DNA from: Burkholderiales bacterium | Lineage (GTDB): Bacteria; Pseudomonadota; Gammaproteobacteria; Burkholderiales; Thiobacteraceae | DNA length: 33,632 bases | NCBI GenBank assembly: GCA_030681095.1 | Contig: JAUXTZ010000080.1 | Span: 1-33,632 of the forward strand | Reading direction: 5' to 3' | Shown here: one piece after another, positions 1 through 7,871 of the stretch | Layout: the number at the start of each line of letters is the position of its first letter | Numbering within the stretch: position 1 is the stretch's first letter | The notes under the pieces: generated by a model | Databases searched by the model: none | Seen by the model: only the letters and a program-made list of their open reading frames with translations | What the model was told of the DNA's origin: nothing | Made by a program: the position numbers and the translations under genes

Positions 1-763
1 GCGGTACGCGCCGCTCGGCGATATCCAGCTCGGACATGACTTTGACGCGCGACACCACTTGCTCGGCGAATTCCATGCGCTGTACCGAGCCGATCTGGCT
101 CAGCACGCCGTCGATGCGATACTTGATGACGAGGCCGTTGCTCACGGTTTCCAGATGCACGTCGCTGGCGCCGACTTTCAGCGCGTCGTACAGAGTCGAA
201 TGCACCAGACGCACCACCGGGCTGGTGTCTTCGCTGATACTCTTCAGCGTGAGGTCTTCCAAATGCGCAGCCGTGACCTCACCTTGCTCCAAGGTAAGCA
301 CGTTGTCCATGCTGCGGATCGATTCCTCGAAGCGCGCCAGGAATGCCGCCACGTCGGCATGGTGCGCCAAACACCAGGTGAAGGGGCCGGGCATGCGATC
401 CTCGGCCCAGTTGGTCAAACCGTGTGCGAACGGATCGCCCGCCACCACCAGCACGGCCCCCTTTTCGTCGCGAAACACTACACACGCTTTTTGCGCTGCT
501 TGCGCGAACGGCAGTAAGTCGAAGGCGGGCGCTAAGCGCTGCAACTGATCCATCGACAGCACCGGATAGTGCAGGGTGAACCCCAGGCTGGCGGTAAACG
601 CCGGGGGCGGCAGGCCGAGTTTTTCCTCCAGCACCTCCACCATGCGCCGCCGCGTGCGCACCGCCTCGGCGCGTGCCGACTGCAGGATGTCGTTGGGAAT
701 CTTGCGCGCGTCCGCCATCTCCGTGACGGCGTGATGCGCGCTGGTGTTGGGTAGCTTGCTCAC
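1..763 (-). CDS. gspE: Type II secretion ATPase GspE, N-terminal part (cut by window edge)
   Basis: This is the cytoplasmic ATPase that powers pseudopilus assembly in type II secretion. About 254 residues are visible, read from a GTG at 763. The first ~150 residues form the N1/N2-type domain. Residues from about 165 match the start of the GspE core: SEDTSPVVRLVHSTLYDALK, GASDVHLE, a YRIDGVL segment and VMSELDIAERRVP at the edge. The Walker motifs lie outside the window. The GTG overlaps the gspF stop as GTGA, so the two are probably translationally coupled. No in-frame stop occurs before the edge. The family call is firm; only the C-terminal half is unseen. Confidence 0.93.
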   Translation of the reverse strand, partial: MSKLPNTSAHHAVTEMADARKIPNDILQSARAEAVRTRRRMVEVLEEKLGLPPPAFTASLGFTLHYPVLSMDQLQRLAPAFDLLPFAQAAQKACVVFRDEKGAVLVVAGDPFAHGLTNWAEDRMPGPFTWCLAHHADVAAFLARFEESIRSMDNVLTLEQGEVTAAHLEDLTLKSISEDTSPVVRLVHSTLYDALKVGASDVHLETVSNGLVIKYRIDGVLSQIGSVQRMEFAEQVVSRVKVMSELDIAERRVP

Positions 764-1947
764 TGAATGCTCCCCGCGAGTTCAAAGATCGGCATATACA
801 TCAGTACCACGATGCCGCCGATGATCACGCCAATCAGCGCCATCAAGATCGGCTCGAACAGGCGCGTGAACCAATCGACCCAGCGCGCCATCTCCTCATC
901 GTAAAAACCGGCGATGCGCTCCATCATCTCGCCCATGCGTCCGGTGCGCTCCCCCACGCGCAGCATGCGCAGGCTCACCGGCGTGGTGAGGCGATGGTTT
1001 TCCATCGCCTGCGAAATCGGCTTGCCCTCACGGATCTCGCCCGCCGCGCGATGCAACAAACCGCGTAGCGTCGGATGCAATAAACCTTCTACCATCTCCA
1101 GCGCGGTCACCACGGGAATGCCGCCGTTCAACAGCATGCCTACCGTGCGGTAAAAGCGCGCCAGTTGATATACCCGCATGCGTTCGCCGATGGCGGGGAT
1201 GCCCCACAGGGTGCGCCCGACCCAGCGCCGGGTCTCGGGCAAGCGCGCCAAATAAACAGCGAGCCCTACCATCACCAGCGCACCGATGCCCATTTGTGCC
1301 GCGTGCGCTTCAATTAATACGCCCCACTGAATCAGCAGTTTCGACAACAGCGGAATATCGCCCCCGATGCCTTCGAAAATCCGGCTGAACTTGGGCACCA
1401 CATAACCCAGCAGGAACAGCGTCACCAAGCCGCCCACACTCAAGAGCAATATCGGGTAGATCGATGCCGACAGCAGCTTCTTTTTTACCGAATCGAGTTG
1501 GGTTTGATACGCGATATAGCGCGTGAGCGCTTCCGACAAATCGCCGGTGCGCTCCGCCGCGCGCACGGTAGATACATACAGCGCGGGAAACGTGGCGGGG
1601 AATTGCTCCAGCGCTTGCGACAAGGTCTTGCCCTCGAAAAGTTGACTGATCACTTGCTCGATCATCCGCTTCACTTCTGGGCGATGCTCTTTTTCCGCCA
1701 GCGTCTCGACCGCTTCCACCAGCGGCAAGCCCGCATTCAGCAACGCGAGCAGCTCATGACTGAAAAGCACCAAGGGAAAGTGCGAATTGCCGCGAGAAAA
1801 CCACGCCAAACCCTTGCGTGTCGAAACTGCGAGCACGGTATAACCCTGCGCCTCGACTTGGCGCGCCGCGTCGATCTCGTTCGCCGCGTCTAGCGCCAGG
1901 GCGGTGAGCCCTTCTCCGACGCGCATGGCTTTGACGTTGAAGCGCAT
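760..1947 (-). CDS. gspF: Type II secretion inner-membrane platform protein GspF
   Basis: GspF is the polytopic inner-membrane platform that binds the GspE ATPase and helps assemble the pseudopilus. The chosen start, ATG at 1947, gives 395 aa, the usual family length (about 400). A longer frame back to 2004 would overlap gspG and lacks family similarity in its first 19 residues; an AAAAGG stretch precedes 1947. Two T2SSF domains are visible (about residues 55-178 and 255-378), each with the LLNAGLPLVEA / LLNGGIPVVTALE type motif and GERTG-like turns. Hydrophobic segments lie near residues 155-185, 205-230 and 360-390. It follows gspG by about 20 nt and overlaps gspE by 4 nt. Confidence 0.95.
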   Translation of the reverse strand: MRFNVKAMRVGEGLTALALDAANEIDAARQVEAQGYTVLAVSTRKGLAWFSRGNSHFPLVLFSHELLALLNAGLPLVEAVETLAEKEHRPEVKRMIEQVISQLFEGKTLSQALEQFPATFPALYVSTVRAAERTGDLSEALTRYIAYQTQLDSVKKKLLSASIYPILLLSVGGLVTLFLLGYVVPKFSRIFEGIGGDIPLLSKLLIQWGVLIEAHAAQMGIGALVMVGLAVYLARLPETRRWVGRTLWGIPAIGERMRVYQLARFYRTVGMLLNGGIPVVTALEMVEGLLHPTLRGLLHRAAGEIREGKPISQAMENHRLTTPVSLRMLRVGERTGRMGEMMERIAGFYDEEMARWVDWFTRLFEPILMALIGVIIGGIVVLMYMPIFELAGSIQ

Positions 1948-1966
1948 GGTTAAAGAACCTTTTGCC

Positions 1967-2395
1967 TTACCAACTCGTGATGTCCACGTTATCGCCCGTG
2001 CCACCCGCCGCGCCGTCTTTGCCTAAGGAAAGCAAATCATAGTCGCCGTGCTCGCCTGGGTTCTTGTATTGGTAGGGCCGATCCCAGGGATCTTTGGGAA
2101 CGGCTTTTTCAAGATAGGGGCCTTCCCACTTCGATTCACTGGCGGGTTTCGCCACCAGCGCGCTCAAGCCTTGCTCGGTGCTGGGATAGTGGCCGAGATC
2201 CAAACGATATTGATCTAGCGCTTTAGAGAATGCGCTGATTTGCGCGCGCGCGACTTTCACTTCCGATTTGCCGAGTTGCGCAAAATACTTCGGCCCCACA
2301 TAGCCGATCAGCAGGCCGAGAATCACCAGGACCACCAACAACTCAATCAGCGTGAAGCCGCGTTGAATAAAACTTTTGCCTTGCATTCGCGACAC
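1967..2395 (-). CDS. gspG: Type II secretion major pseudopilin GspG
   Basis: The major pseudopilin forms the periplasmic piston of type II secretion. The protein has 142 aa, typical for GspG. It carries a prepilin cleavage motif, RG|FTLIEL, at about residues 12-19 with the conserved +5 Glu, followed by one hydrophobic helix. The C-terminal part has the GspG signatures YPSTEQGL, DPWDRPYQYKNPGEHGDYDL and a GTGDNVDITSW end, which includes the usual calcium-loop acidic residues. The start is GTG at 2395 with an AAGGAG Shine-Dalgarno 7 nt upstream; ATG at 2386 is an alternative. It is the first gene of a gspG-gspF-gspE run. No gspC, gspD or gspH-K is visible on this side. Confidence 0.96.
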   Translation of the reverse strand: MSRMQGKSFIQRGFTLIELLVVLVILGLLIGYVGPKYFAQLGKSEVKVARAQISAFSKALDQYRLDLGHYPSTEQGLSALVAKPASESKWEGPYLEKAVPKDPWDRPYQYKNPGEHGDYDLLSLGKDGAAGGTGDNVDITSW

Positions 2396-2727
2396 GGGTT
2401 ATCTCCTTTTAATTTCTCGCCGACTGCAAAAAGCTGGCTATCTTGACCACCTATCATGACACGGCGACGACACCCCGAGCCGTCAGCAAAATGACGAAAG
2501 CATAGACATGACGTGGGAGAGAAATTATATCGCGGATTCAGGGACTAACAAGCTAATTTTCAGGCAATGCCTGATGTTTGGGGTGGAAGTCCAGGGTAGC
2601 TTTGGAGTTTGGGATATTCAGAATACCTTTTCAACCACAGATAAAACAGTTAAAACCGTGTTTTAACAAATGATGACACAGGGCAAAAAGCAAAAGGGCC
2701 TGCATTTCTGCAAGCCCTTGTTCTGTC
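2396..2727. other. Intergenic region upstream of gspG
   Basis: This 332-bp gap between tRNA-Arg and gspG holds no convincing ORF. It contains the tRNA-Arg terminator at its right end. A short perfect palindrome, CAGGCA-A-TGCCTG, sits at 2561-2573 and could be an operator or nothing. The gsp promoter should lie here on the minus strand, but I cannot pick a confident -35/-10 pair. Confidence 0.5.
2685..2719 (-). terminator. Rho-independent terminator after tRNA-Arg
   Basis: Read on the minus strand, an 11-bp stem with one mismatch (AAGGGCTTGCA / TGCAGGCCCTT) encloses a GAAA loop. It is followed by the T-rich tail TTTTGCTTTTT. It begins 9 nt after the CCA end of tRNA-Arg, so it most likely ends the tRNA transcript and insulates gspG. 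Confidence 0.8.
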
Positions 2728-2804
2728 TGGTGCGCCCGAAGGGATTCGAACCCCTGACCCCTTGGTTCGTAGCCAAGTACTCTATCCAGCTGAGCTACGG
2801 GCGC
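2728..2804 (-). tRNA. tRNA-Arg (anticodon ACG)
   Basis: The minus strand folds as a full cloverleaf. The acceptor is GCGCCCG paired with CGGGCGC. The D arm contains AGCTGGATAGA, and the anticodon stem-loop CTTGG-CTACGAA-CCAAG presents ACG. The T arm contains GGTTCGAATCC. The 3' CCA is genome-encoded, giving 77 nt. The ACG anticodon normally has A34 edited to inosine and reads CGN codons. Confidence 0.97.
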
Positions 2805-2872
2805 ATTTGAAAAGAGGCGTGATTCTACTTTGGATTGCTTTTAATTTCTAGTCTTTGGCGATGCGGGGGGCT

Positions 2873-2946
2873 AAAAACCCCTCTCTTTCCGCCAAATACA
2901 AACGGGAGCCACAGGGCTCCCGTTTGTATTTGGCGGAAAGAGAGGG
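2873..2946 (-). terminator. Very long perfect hairpin terminator overlapping the 3' end of tRNA-Ser
   Basis: Two 32-nt arms (2879-2910 and 2915-2946) are perfect reverse complements around a 4-nt loop. On the minus strand they are followed by a TTTTT tract (2877-2873). This fits a rho-independent terminator, but the stem includes the last 16 nt of tRNA-Ser, including CCA. The tRNA 3' end is therefore duplicated in inverted orientation just downstream. The stem is much longer than needed for termination and would compete with acceptor and T-arm folding until processed. Confidence 0.75.
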
Positions 2947-3024
2947 ATTCGAACCCTCGATGCAGGTTTAAGCCCGCATACTCCCTTAGCAGGGGAGCGC
3001 CTTCGACCACTCGGCCATCTCTCC
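2931..3024 (-). tRNA. tRNA-Ser (anticodon GCT)
   Basis: This is a class II tRNA with a long variable arm, 94 nt including an encoded CCA. The acceptor is GGAGAGA paired with TCTTTCC (one G-U pair). The anticodon stem-loop CTCCC-CTGCTAA-GGGAG gives anticodon GCT, which reads AGC/AGU. The variable arm TATGCGGGCTTAAACCTGCA forms a strong stem, as expected for tRNA-Ser. The T loop GGTTCGAATCC is intact. It lies in the same orientation as lysC upstream and tRNA-Arg downstream. Confidence 0.97.
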
Positions 3025-3028
3025 GAAA

Positions 3029-3059
3029 GGGCGCAAGGATACTAGCGAATCCTTGCCCC
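3029..3059 (-). terminator. Hairpin between lysC and tRNA-Ser, possible lysC terminator
   Basis: A perfect 8-bp stem, GCAAGGAT / ATCCTTGC, with flanking G-C pairs surrounds an 8-nt loop 23 nt after the lysC stop. On the minus strand only TTT follows, so it is a weak intrinsic terminator at best. It could also be an RNA-processing or mRNA-stabilising hairpin ahead of the tRNA. Confidence 0.5.
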
Positions 3060-3081
3060 GGTCAAACTCAATTGGCTTATT

Positions 3082-4308
3082 TTACGCCGCTTGCTCTAAG
3101 TTGAATGCCTTGTGCAGTACGCGCACGGCGAGTTCCAAGTATTTTTCGTCGATCACCACCGAGATTTTGATTTCGGAGGTGGAGATCATTTGGATGTTGA
3201 TACCTTCGGCGGCGAGGGTTTTGAACATATTGGAGGCAATGCCGGAGTGAGAGCGCATGCCCACGCCAACGAGGGAGACTTTCGCCGTCTTGTCGTCACC
3301 TTTGACTTCGCGTGCGCCGATCGTGCTTTGTACATCTTTCAGTATCCCCATCGCCCGAGTAAATTCGTTGCGATGCACGGTGAAAGTAAAGTCGGTGGTG
3401 GTGCCATCGGCACCGACATTTTGGATGATCATGTCCACGTCGATATTGGCGTCTGCCACGGGGCCCAGGATTGCGTAGGCGATGCCGGGGCGATCGGGCA
3501 CGCCGAGCACGGTGACCTTGGCTTCGTCGCGGTTGAAGGCGATACCGGAGATGATGGGTTGTTCCATGGTGTCTTCCTCGAATGTGATGAGCGTGCCTTC
3601 GCCTTCTTCCTCGAAGCTAGAGAGCACGCGCAGCTTAACTTTATATTTGCCGGCGAATTCCACCGCGCGGATTTGCAGTACTTTGGAGCCCAGGCTCGCC
3701 ATCTCCAGCATTTCTTCGAAGGTGATGGTTTTGAGCTTGCGTGCCTCGGGCACGATACGCGGGTCAGTGGTGTAGACGCCGTCTACGTCGGTGTAGATCT
3801 GGCATTCGTCGGCCTTGAGCGCGGCGGCGAGCGCCACACCGGTGGTATCCGAACCGCCGCGGCCGAGCGTGGTGATATTGCCCTTTTCATCCACGCCTTG
3901 GAAACCGGCCACCACGACTACATGCCCGCCATCCAGATCGCGCCGCAGGTTTTCTTCGTCGATGGATAAAATGCGCGCCTTGGTATGGGCGGCATCCGTG
4001 AGAATGCGCACCTGCGCGCCGGTGTAGCTCTTGGCCTTGAGCCCCATTTCCATCAGCGCCATGGAGAGTAGGGCGATGGTAACTTGCTCGCCGGTGGAGA
4101 CTAATACATCCATCTCGCGCGGGTCGGGATGCGACTGGATTTCCTTCGCCAAGCCGATCAGGCGATTGGTCTCGCCCGTCATGGCGGAGACCACCACGAC
4201 TACTTGATGGCCTTGCGCCTTGAAGCGGGCAACCCGCTGGGCGACATTTTTAATGCGCTCGATGGAGCCTACCGAAGTGCCGCCGTATTTCTGTACGATC
4301 AGAGCCAT
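3082..4308 (-). CDS. lysC: Aspartate kinase (aspartokinase)
   Basis: LysC phosphorylates aspartate, the first step to lysine, threonine, methionine and diaminopimelate. The 408-aa protein begins with the amino-acid-kinase signature KYGGTSVGS (residues 7-15). It has the STGEQ substrate motif near 71, [13 protein letters not shown] at about 149-161, and [13 protein letters not shown] at about 172-184. Two ACT domains follow from about residue 265 to the end. The length fits a monofunctional, ACT-regulated enzyme. The ATG at 4308 has a GGGA sequence about 9 nt upstream. An internal ATG at 3567 (Met248) has its own Shine-Dalgarno and may start a separate regulatory beta subunit, as known for aspartokinases of the B. 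subtilis and Corynebacterium type. Confidence 0.97.
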   Translation of the reverse strand: MALIVQKYGGTSVGSIERIKNVAQRVARFKAQGHQVVVVVSAMTGETNRLIGLAKEIQSHPDPREMDVLVSTGEQVTIALLSMALMEMGLKAKSYTGAQVRILTDAAHTKARILSIDEENLRRDLDGGHVVVVAGFQGVDEKGNITTLGRGGSDTTGVALAAALKADECQIYTDVDGVYTTDPRIVPEARKLKTITFEEMLEMASLGSKVLQIRAVEFAGKYKVKLRVLSSFEEEGEGTLITFEEDTMEQPIISGIAFNRDEAKVTVLGVPDRPGIAYAILGPVADANIDVDMIIQNVGADGTTTDFTFTVHRNEFTRAMGILKDVQSTIGAREVKGDDKTAKVSLVGVGMRSHSGIASNMFKTLAAEGINIQMISTSEIKISVVIDEKYLELAVRVLHKAFNLEQAA

Positions 4309-4410
4309 GCACGTCCCAAAAAGCTGAAATTATACCGAATTTAGCCCATTCCAGATATGTACGGGCATAGGGGAATTCTAGGAGAGTAGGGAGGGACGGA
4401 GTCCGGTAGC

Positions 4411-5757
4411 TTATTTAGCGATCATACCCGCCCATTCAATGGCGGCTATGTGGGCGCGACTGGCCGCAGTCAGATCAATTTCCAGTGCTGCGCATAGGCG
4501 CTCGGCGAGTGCCAAGTTGTTGGATTCGAAGGCCAAGGCGAGTTCGAAATAGGGGGCATATTTGCCTTCGCGCTGGCTGATGGCTTGGCCGATTTCCTTG
4601 GGTAAATTCAGGCGCGATAGGGCTTGCTCGATCGGGACGCCCATGAGCGCGTCGAGCAGGGAAAATATGCCGACTACGAATAGGGAATTTGCTTCTTTCT
4701 CTGGTAGTTTCATTTGCCCTAATAATTCAGTCAGGCGGCCGCGGATGATAGCTGTGTTGAGCAGCACGCGCTGCGCGGCGGAGAGGTCGATGCCAGCGTA
4801 GATCAACAGCGACAGCCAGCGCCACAAGAATTCGTAACCAAGCAGCATGACCGCGTTTTTGATCGAAGATACTTTGTATTGCAAGCCGATGCCGACCGAG
4901 TTGATGTAACACAGCAGGCTATAGCAGAGCGCGACATCATGCTTAAAGGCGTCTTCGATCTGGGCCACGTCGGCCTTGTTCATTACCAGGTTAAAAATAT
5001 CCACCACCCGTAAGCGCCCCGGATCAACGCGATTGTTGGCGAGTGTCTCGGGTTTGGCGAAGAAATTTCCTTGATATAAATCGAAGCAAAAGGCTTTGCA
5101 GGCATCGAAATCGCTGCGGGTGTTGACGTTGCGCACCAGCCGTTGCAGACCATGCGGTTTGACCGCTCGATCGAGTTTGGCAATATCTTGAAGATTTTGC
5201 TGCGCGAGGTCATACACGACATAATTTGCAACGTTGGCCACGTTGCTGAGTTCATTCCCCGCACTTTGGCAGGTATAGGCCAAGTTAAATCCTTGTTTCA
5301 ATAGCTGCGCACAGCGCGCTTCTTCCTTGGCAGAAACAAGATACGCAGCCGGGTACCCCAGAATAAATTTAGCCTTTGGTAGTAATTCGACAATATCGCT
5401 GTCGAGCGATTGCTCGGGCAGCGTCACCCAAGCTAAGCGATCGCCCATGGCTTCGGCCGCGCCAAAAGTATTTAAGGTATTGACGATCAAGCGCGCGGCG
5501 GACTCGGCCGACTCGGGCGCGGCTTCGGGCGTTAAACCGGTTTTGCGCACCAGTAATTGAAATGCGCGCACTTTCTCCGTGGCGTCGAATATGGCTTGGC
5601 GCGCGAGGAACAGGGTGCTCTGACGCGCCTCGGTGATAGCGGAATCGTTTGCGGTACAAGCTGCATGCGGTGTGGGTGTGGCCTCGACATTGGTCGAAGA
5701 GGGCGCATCGGCTTCGCGGCGAAAAGGTCGAGGGATAAAATTCCAGCTCATGATCAT
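4411..5757 (-). CDS. EAL-like/HDOD signalling protein, degenerate EAL
   Basis: A 448-aa protein of the YuxH type: an EAL-like domain (about residues 48-245) followed by an HDOD domain (about 250-440). The EAL part starts with LFLARQAIFDATEKVRAFQL, resembling the RQPI-FD...ELL start of EAL proteins, and ends with FDLYQGNFFAKPE, matching the D-x-x-QG-x-FF-KP end. The central EAL triad and several metal-binding acidic residues are not visible, so c-di-GMP hydrolysis is unlikely and a binding or scaffold role is more probable. HDOD segments include SLLCYINSVGIGL and VMLLGYEFLWRWLSLL. The first ~45 residues are low complexity. The start is uncertain: ATG at 5757 or 5751, neither with a clear Shine-Dalgarno. 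It stands alone, divergent from amtB. Confidence 0.8.
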   Translation of the reverse strand: MIMSWNFIPRPFRREADAPSSTNVEATPTPHAACTANDSAITEARQSTLFLARQAIFDATEKVRAFQLLVRKTGLTPEAAPESAESAARLIVNTLNTFGAAEAMGDRLAWVTLPEQSLDSDIVELLPKAKFILGYPAAYLVSAKEEARCAQLLKQGFNLAYTCQSAGNELSNVANVANYVVYDLAQQNLQDIAKLDRAVKPHGLQRLVRNVNTRSDFDACKAFCFDLYQGNFFAKPETLANNRVDPGRLRVVDIFNLVMNKADVAQIEDAFKHDVALCYSLLCYINSVGIGLQYKVSSIKNAVMLLGYEFLWRWLSLLIYAGIDLSAAQRVLLNTAIIRGRLTELLGQMKLPEKEANSLFVVGIFSLLDALMGVPIEQALSRLNLPKEIGQAISQREGKYAPYFELALAFESNNLALAERLCAALEIDLTAASRAHIAAIEWAGMIAK

Positions 5758-5880
5758 GCTTTAAATGGAGTTGAATTTATGCGTGAGTCATCGTTATCGC
5801 CGCTTCTAATCGATACTTTAATTAAATAAAATACATACTTTTGTCATAAGGCCCGAATTTGGTGCAAAAAGTATTCATGC

Positions 5881-5895
5881 GCACCAACTTTGTGC
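5881..5895 (+). promoter_or_regulatory. Candidate NtrC binding site upstream of amtB
   Basis: GCACC-AACTT-TGTGC matches the NtrC dyad GCACC-N5-GGTGC with one mismatch. A further half-site, TTGGTGC, lies at 5859-5865. The site is about 65 bp upstream of a sigma-54 -24 element, a usual enhancer distance. The match is by eye. Confidence 0.65.
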
Positions 5896-5958
5896 TCAGT
5901 AATTGAATGAAGACTTGTGAAAAATAATAAAAAGCATATAAAACAACATGATAATAAT

Positions 5959-5976
5959 TTGGAATATAAATTGCTT
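5959..5976 (+). promoter_or_regulatory. Sigma-54 promoter of amtB
   Basis: TTGG-AATATAAA-TTGCTT has the invariant -24 GG (5961-5962) and -12 GC (5973-5974) separated by exactly 10 bp, with the favoured TTGC at -12. It points at amtB, whose ATG is about 35 bp downstream of the -12 element. The surroundings are AT-rich, as expected for a bent enhancer-dependent promoter. Confidence 0.8.
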
Positions 5977-6009
5977 TATATTAATGATTTTATTCAGATG
6001 AGGTGAGCA

Positions 6010-7209
6010 ATGGAAACGCTAAAAGTCGGAACAGATTCCTTATTTATCTTGCTGGGGGCGATCATGGTGTTGGCCATGCATTCCGGCTTCGCATTTCTGG
6101 AGTTGGGTACGGTGCGCCAGAAAAATCAAGTCAATGCCCTGGTTAAAATATTGGTCGATTTCTGTGTTTCGACGGTGGCGTATTTCTTTATCGGCTACGG
6201 CATCGCTTACGGCATGCATTTCATGACCGGCGCCGAAACCTTGGCGCAGAAAAATGGTTACGATCTGGTGAAATTTTTCTTCCTGCTCACTTTCGCAGCG
6301 GCGATTCCCGCCATCGTCTCCGGCGGTATCGCAGAACGCGCCAAATTCTATCCGCAGTTAATAGCGACCTTTATGTTGGTGGCCTTGGTGTATCCCTTTT
6401 TTGAAGGCATTGCCTGGAATAAAAACTTTGGCGTGCAGGCCTGGCTCAGTGGGCAATTCGGCGCCGAGTTCCACGATTTCGCCGGTTCGGTGGTGGTGCA
6501 TGCGGTGGGTGGTTGGGTAGGTCTGGCTGCGGTGCTATTGCTCGGCGCGCGCCACGGTCGGTATCGTAAAGATGGCGCGATGGCCGCGCATCCGCCGTCG
6601 AGCATTCCTTTCCTGGCGCTCGGCGCATGGGTGCTGACGGTCGGCTGGTTCGGCTTCAACGTCATGTCGGCGCAATCGATCGACAAAATTAGCGGCCTGG
6701 TCGCCATCAACTCGCTGATGGCGATGGTGGGCGGCACGCTGGTTGCGCTGGTGGTGGGCAAGAACGATCCGGGCTTCGTGCACAACGGCCCGCTTGCGGG
6801 TCTGGTCGCGGTGTGCGCCGGTTCGGACATCATGCATCCGGTCGGCGCGCTGGTCACCGGCGGCGTCGCGGGTGGCCTGTTCGTCTACATGTTCACGCTC
6901 ACGCAAAACAAATGGAAAATCGACGATGTGCTCGGCGTATGGCCGCTGCATGGCTTATGTGGCGCATGGGGTGGCATCGCCGCCGGCATCTTTGGCGCGA
7001 AGGCGCTGGGCGGCTTGGGTGGGGTGAGTTTGAGTGCGCAAGTGATCGGCACGCTGCTCGGGATTGGCATCGCGCTGGTCGGTGGCTTTGTGATTTATGG
7101 CGCGCTCAAAGCTATGATCGGCATTCGCCTGGATCAGGAAGAAGAGTTCATGGGCGCCGATTTGGCCATCCATAAAATCTCGGCGACACCGGAAAGAGAA
7201 TCAGCTTAG
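6010..7209 (+). CDS. amtB: Ammonium transporter AmtB
   Basis: An integral membrane ammonium channel/transporter, 399 aa, about 11 membrane segments. The family signatures are MHSGFAFLELGTVRQKN (about residues 23-39), the GGIAERAK loop (about 105-112) and DFAGSVVVHAVGG. The twin histidines of the pore are His164 (VVVHAVGG) and His314 (WPLHGLCGAWGG). There is no separate cleavable signal peptide, unlike E. coli AmtB. The ATG at 6010 follows GAGGTGA at 5 nt. Regulation is predicted by NtrC and sigma-54 (sites listed). No glnK/glnB gene adjoins it; the downstream gene is convergent. A PII partner would have to be encoded elsewhere. Confidence 0.97.
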   Translation: METLKVGTDSLFILLGAIMVLAMHSGFAFLELGTVRQKNQVNALVKILVDFCVSTVAYFFIGYGIAYGMHFMTGAETLAQKNGYDLVKFFFLLTFAAAIPAIVSGGIAERAKFYPQLIATFMLVALVYPFFEGIAWNKNFGVQAWLSGQFGAEFHDFAGSVVVHAVGGWVGLAAVLLLGARHGRYRKDGAMAAHPPSSIPFLALGAWVLTVGWFGFNVMSAQSIDKISGLVAINSLMAMVGGTLVALVVGKNDPGFVHNGPLAGLVAVCAGSDIMHPVGALVTGGVAGGLFVYMFTLTQNKWKIDDVLGVWPLHGLCGAWGGIAAGIFGAKALGGLGGVSLSAQVIGTLLGIGIALVGGFVIYGALKAMIGIRLDQEEEFMGADLAIHKISATPERESA

Positions 7210-7236
7210 TAGTGCAGGATTCAAGATCCCTGAATT

Positions 7237-7785
7237 CTAACTTCTCGGTTGCCACAGCACATCCGGTACTCCTAATTCCTTACTGATCGCGCGGCACATC
7301 ACGAACAGCAGGTCGGATAGGCGGTTGAGGTATTTCATCGCGGCGGGGGAGACCGGTTCTTGCAGATTCAACGCTACCAAGCGCCGTTCCGCGCGGCGGC
7401 ATACTGCACGCGCCACATGACACAGCGCCGTTGGGCGCGAACCGCCCGGCAGGATGAATTCTTTTAACGGCAACAACGCGTCATTCATCGCATCCAACTC
7501 CTGCTCCAATTGCGCCACCATCGCATCGCTTATCCGTACATAGTTGGGAATCGACAGTTCGCCACCGAGCTCAAAAAGCTCGTGCTGGATGCGTGTCAGG
7601 GTGATATGCATGGAATCCGGCAAGGATTTTTCCGTCAGCAGCAGGCCAAGCTGACTATTCAACTCATCAATGTCGCCGATGGCTTCGATGCGCGCGCTGT
7701 TTTTTGCCACGCGCATGCCATCGCCCAAGCCGGTGCTGCCGTCATCGCCGGTCTTGGTGTAGATCTTGGAAAGGCGGTTACCCAT
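7237..7785 (-). CDS. pduO: PduO-type ATP:cob(I)alamin adenosyltransferase
   Basis: Transfers the adenosyl group of ATP to cob(I)alamin to make adenosylcobalamin. The ATG at 7785 gives 182 aa, typical of the PduO family, and begins directly before the conserved N-terminal ATP-binding stretch KIYTKTGDDGSTGLGDG. Further motifs are IEAIGDIDELNSQLG (about residues 33-47), the LPGGSRPTALCHVARAVCRRAER segment (about 110-132) with its ATP- and corrin-contacting Arg residues, and YLNRLSDLLFVMCR near the end. An upstream extension to 7839 has no family similarity. It is convergent with amtB and follows the DUF3579 gene by 86 nt on the same strand. Confidence 0.93.
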   Translation of the reverse strand: MGNRLSKIYTKTGDDGSTGLGDGMRVAKNSARIEAIGDIDELNSQLGLLLTEKSLPDSMHITLTRIQHELFELGGELSIPNYVRISDAMVAQLEQELDAMNDALLPLKEFILPGGSRPTALCHVARAVCRRAERRLVALNLQEPVSPAAMKYLNRLSDLLFVMCRAISKELGVPDVLWQPRS

Positions 7786-7871
7786 GATTCGCTCGATGTG
7801 GAAAAATTCCAACGAGGATAGCATTTTCCCATCGGGCAAGTTGGCCTGCGTGGCAAAGCGTTAAAGCAGCG

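Noticed and set aside
279-785. 168-codon minus-strand open frame at the gsp end.
   Set aside because: It is a shifted frame of gspE; the GspE motifs lie in the frame beginning at GTG 763.
2728-3024. Genomic island attached at the tRNA genes.
   Set aside because: No integrase, direct attachment repeat or foreign gene lies next to them; only an inverted copy of one tRNA end is present.
3112-3969. 285-codon open frame antisense to lysC.
   Set aside because: It is rich in His, Asp and Gly with no recognisable domain and mirrors the lysC codons; lysC is certain on the other strand.
6348-7175. Several open frames on both strands overlapping amtB.
   Set aside because: They are low-complexity shadows of a high-GC, strongly conserved transporter gene.
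7207-7240. Shared terminator between amtB and the convergent pduO gene.
   Set aside because: Only an imperfect GATTCA/TGAATT repeat is present, with no T-tract on either strand.
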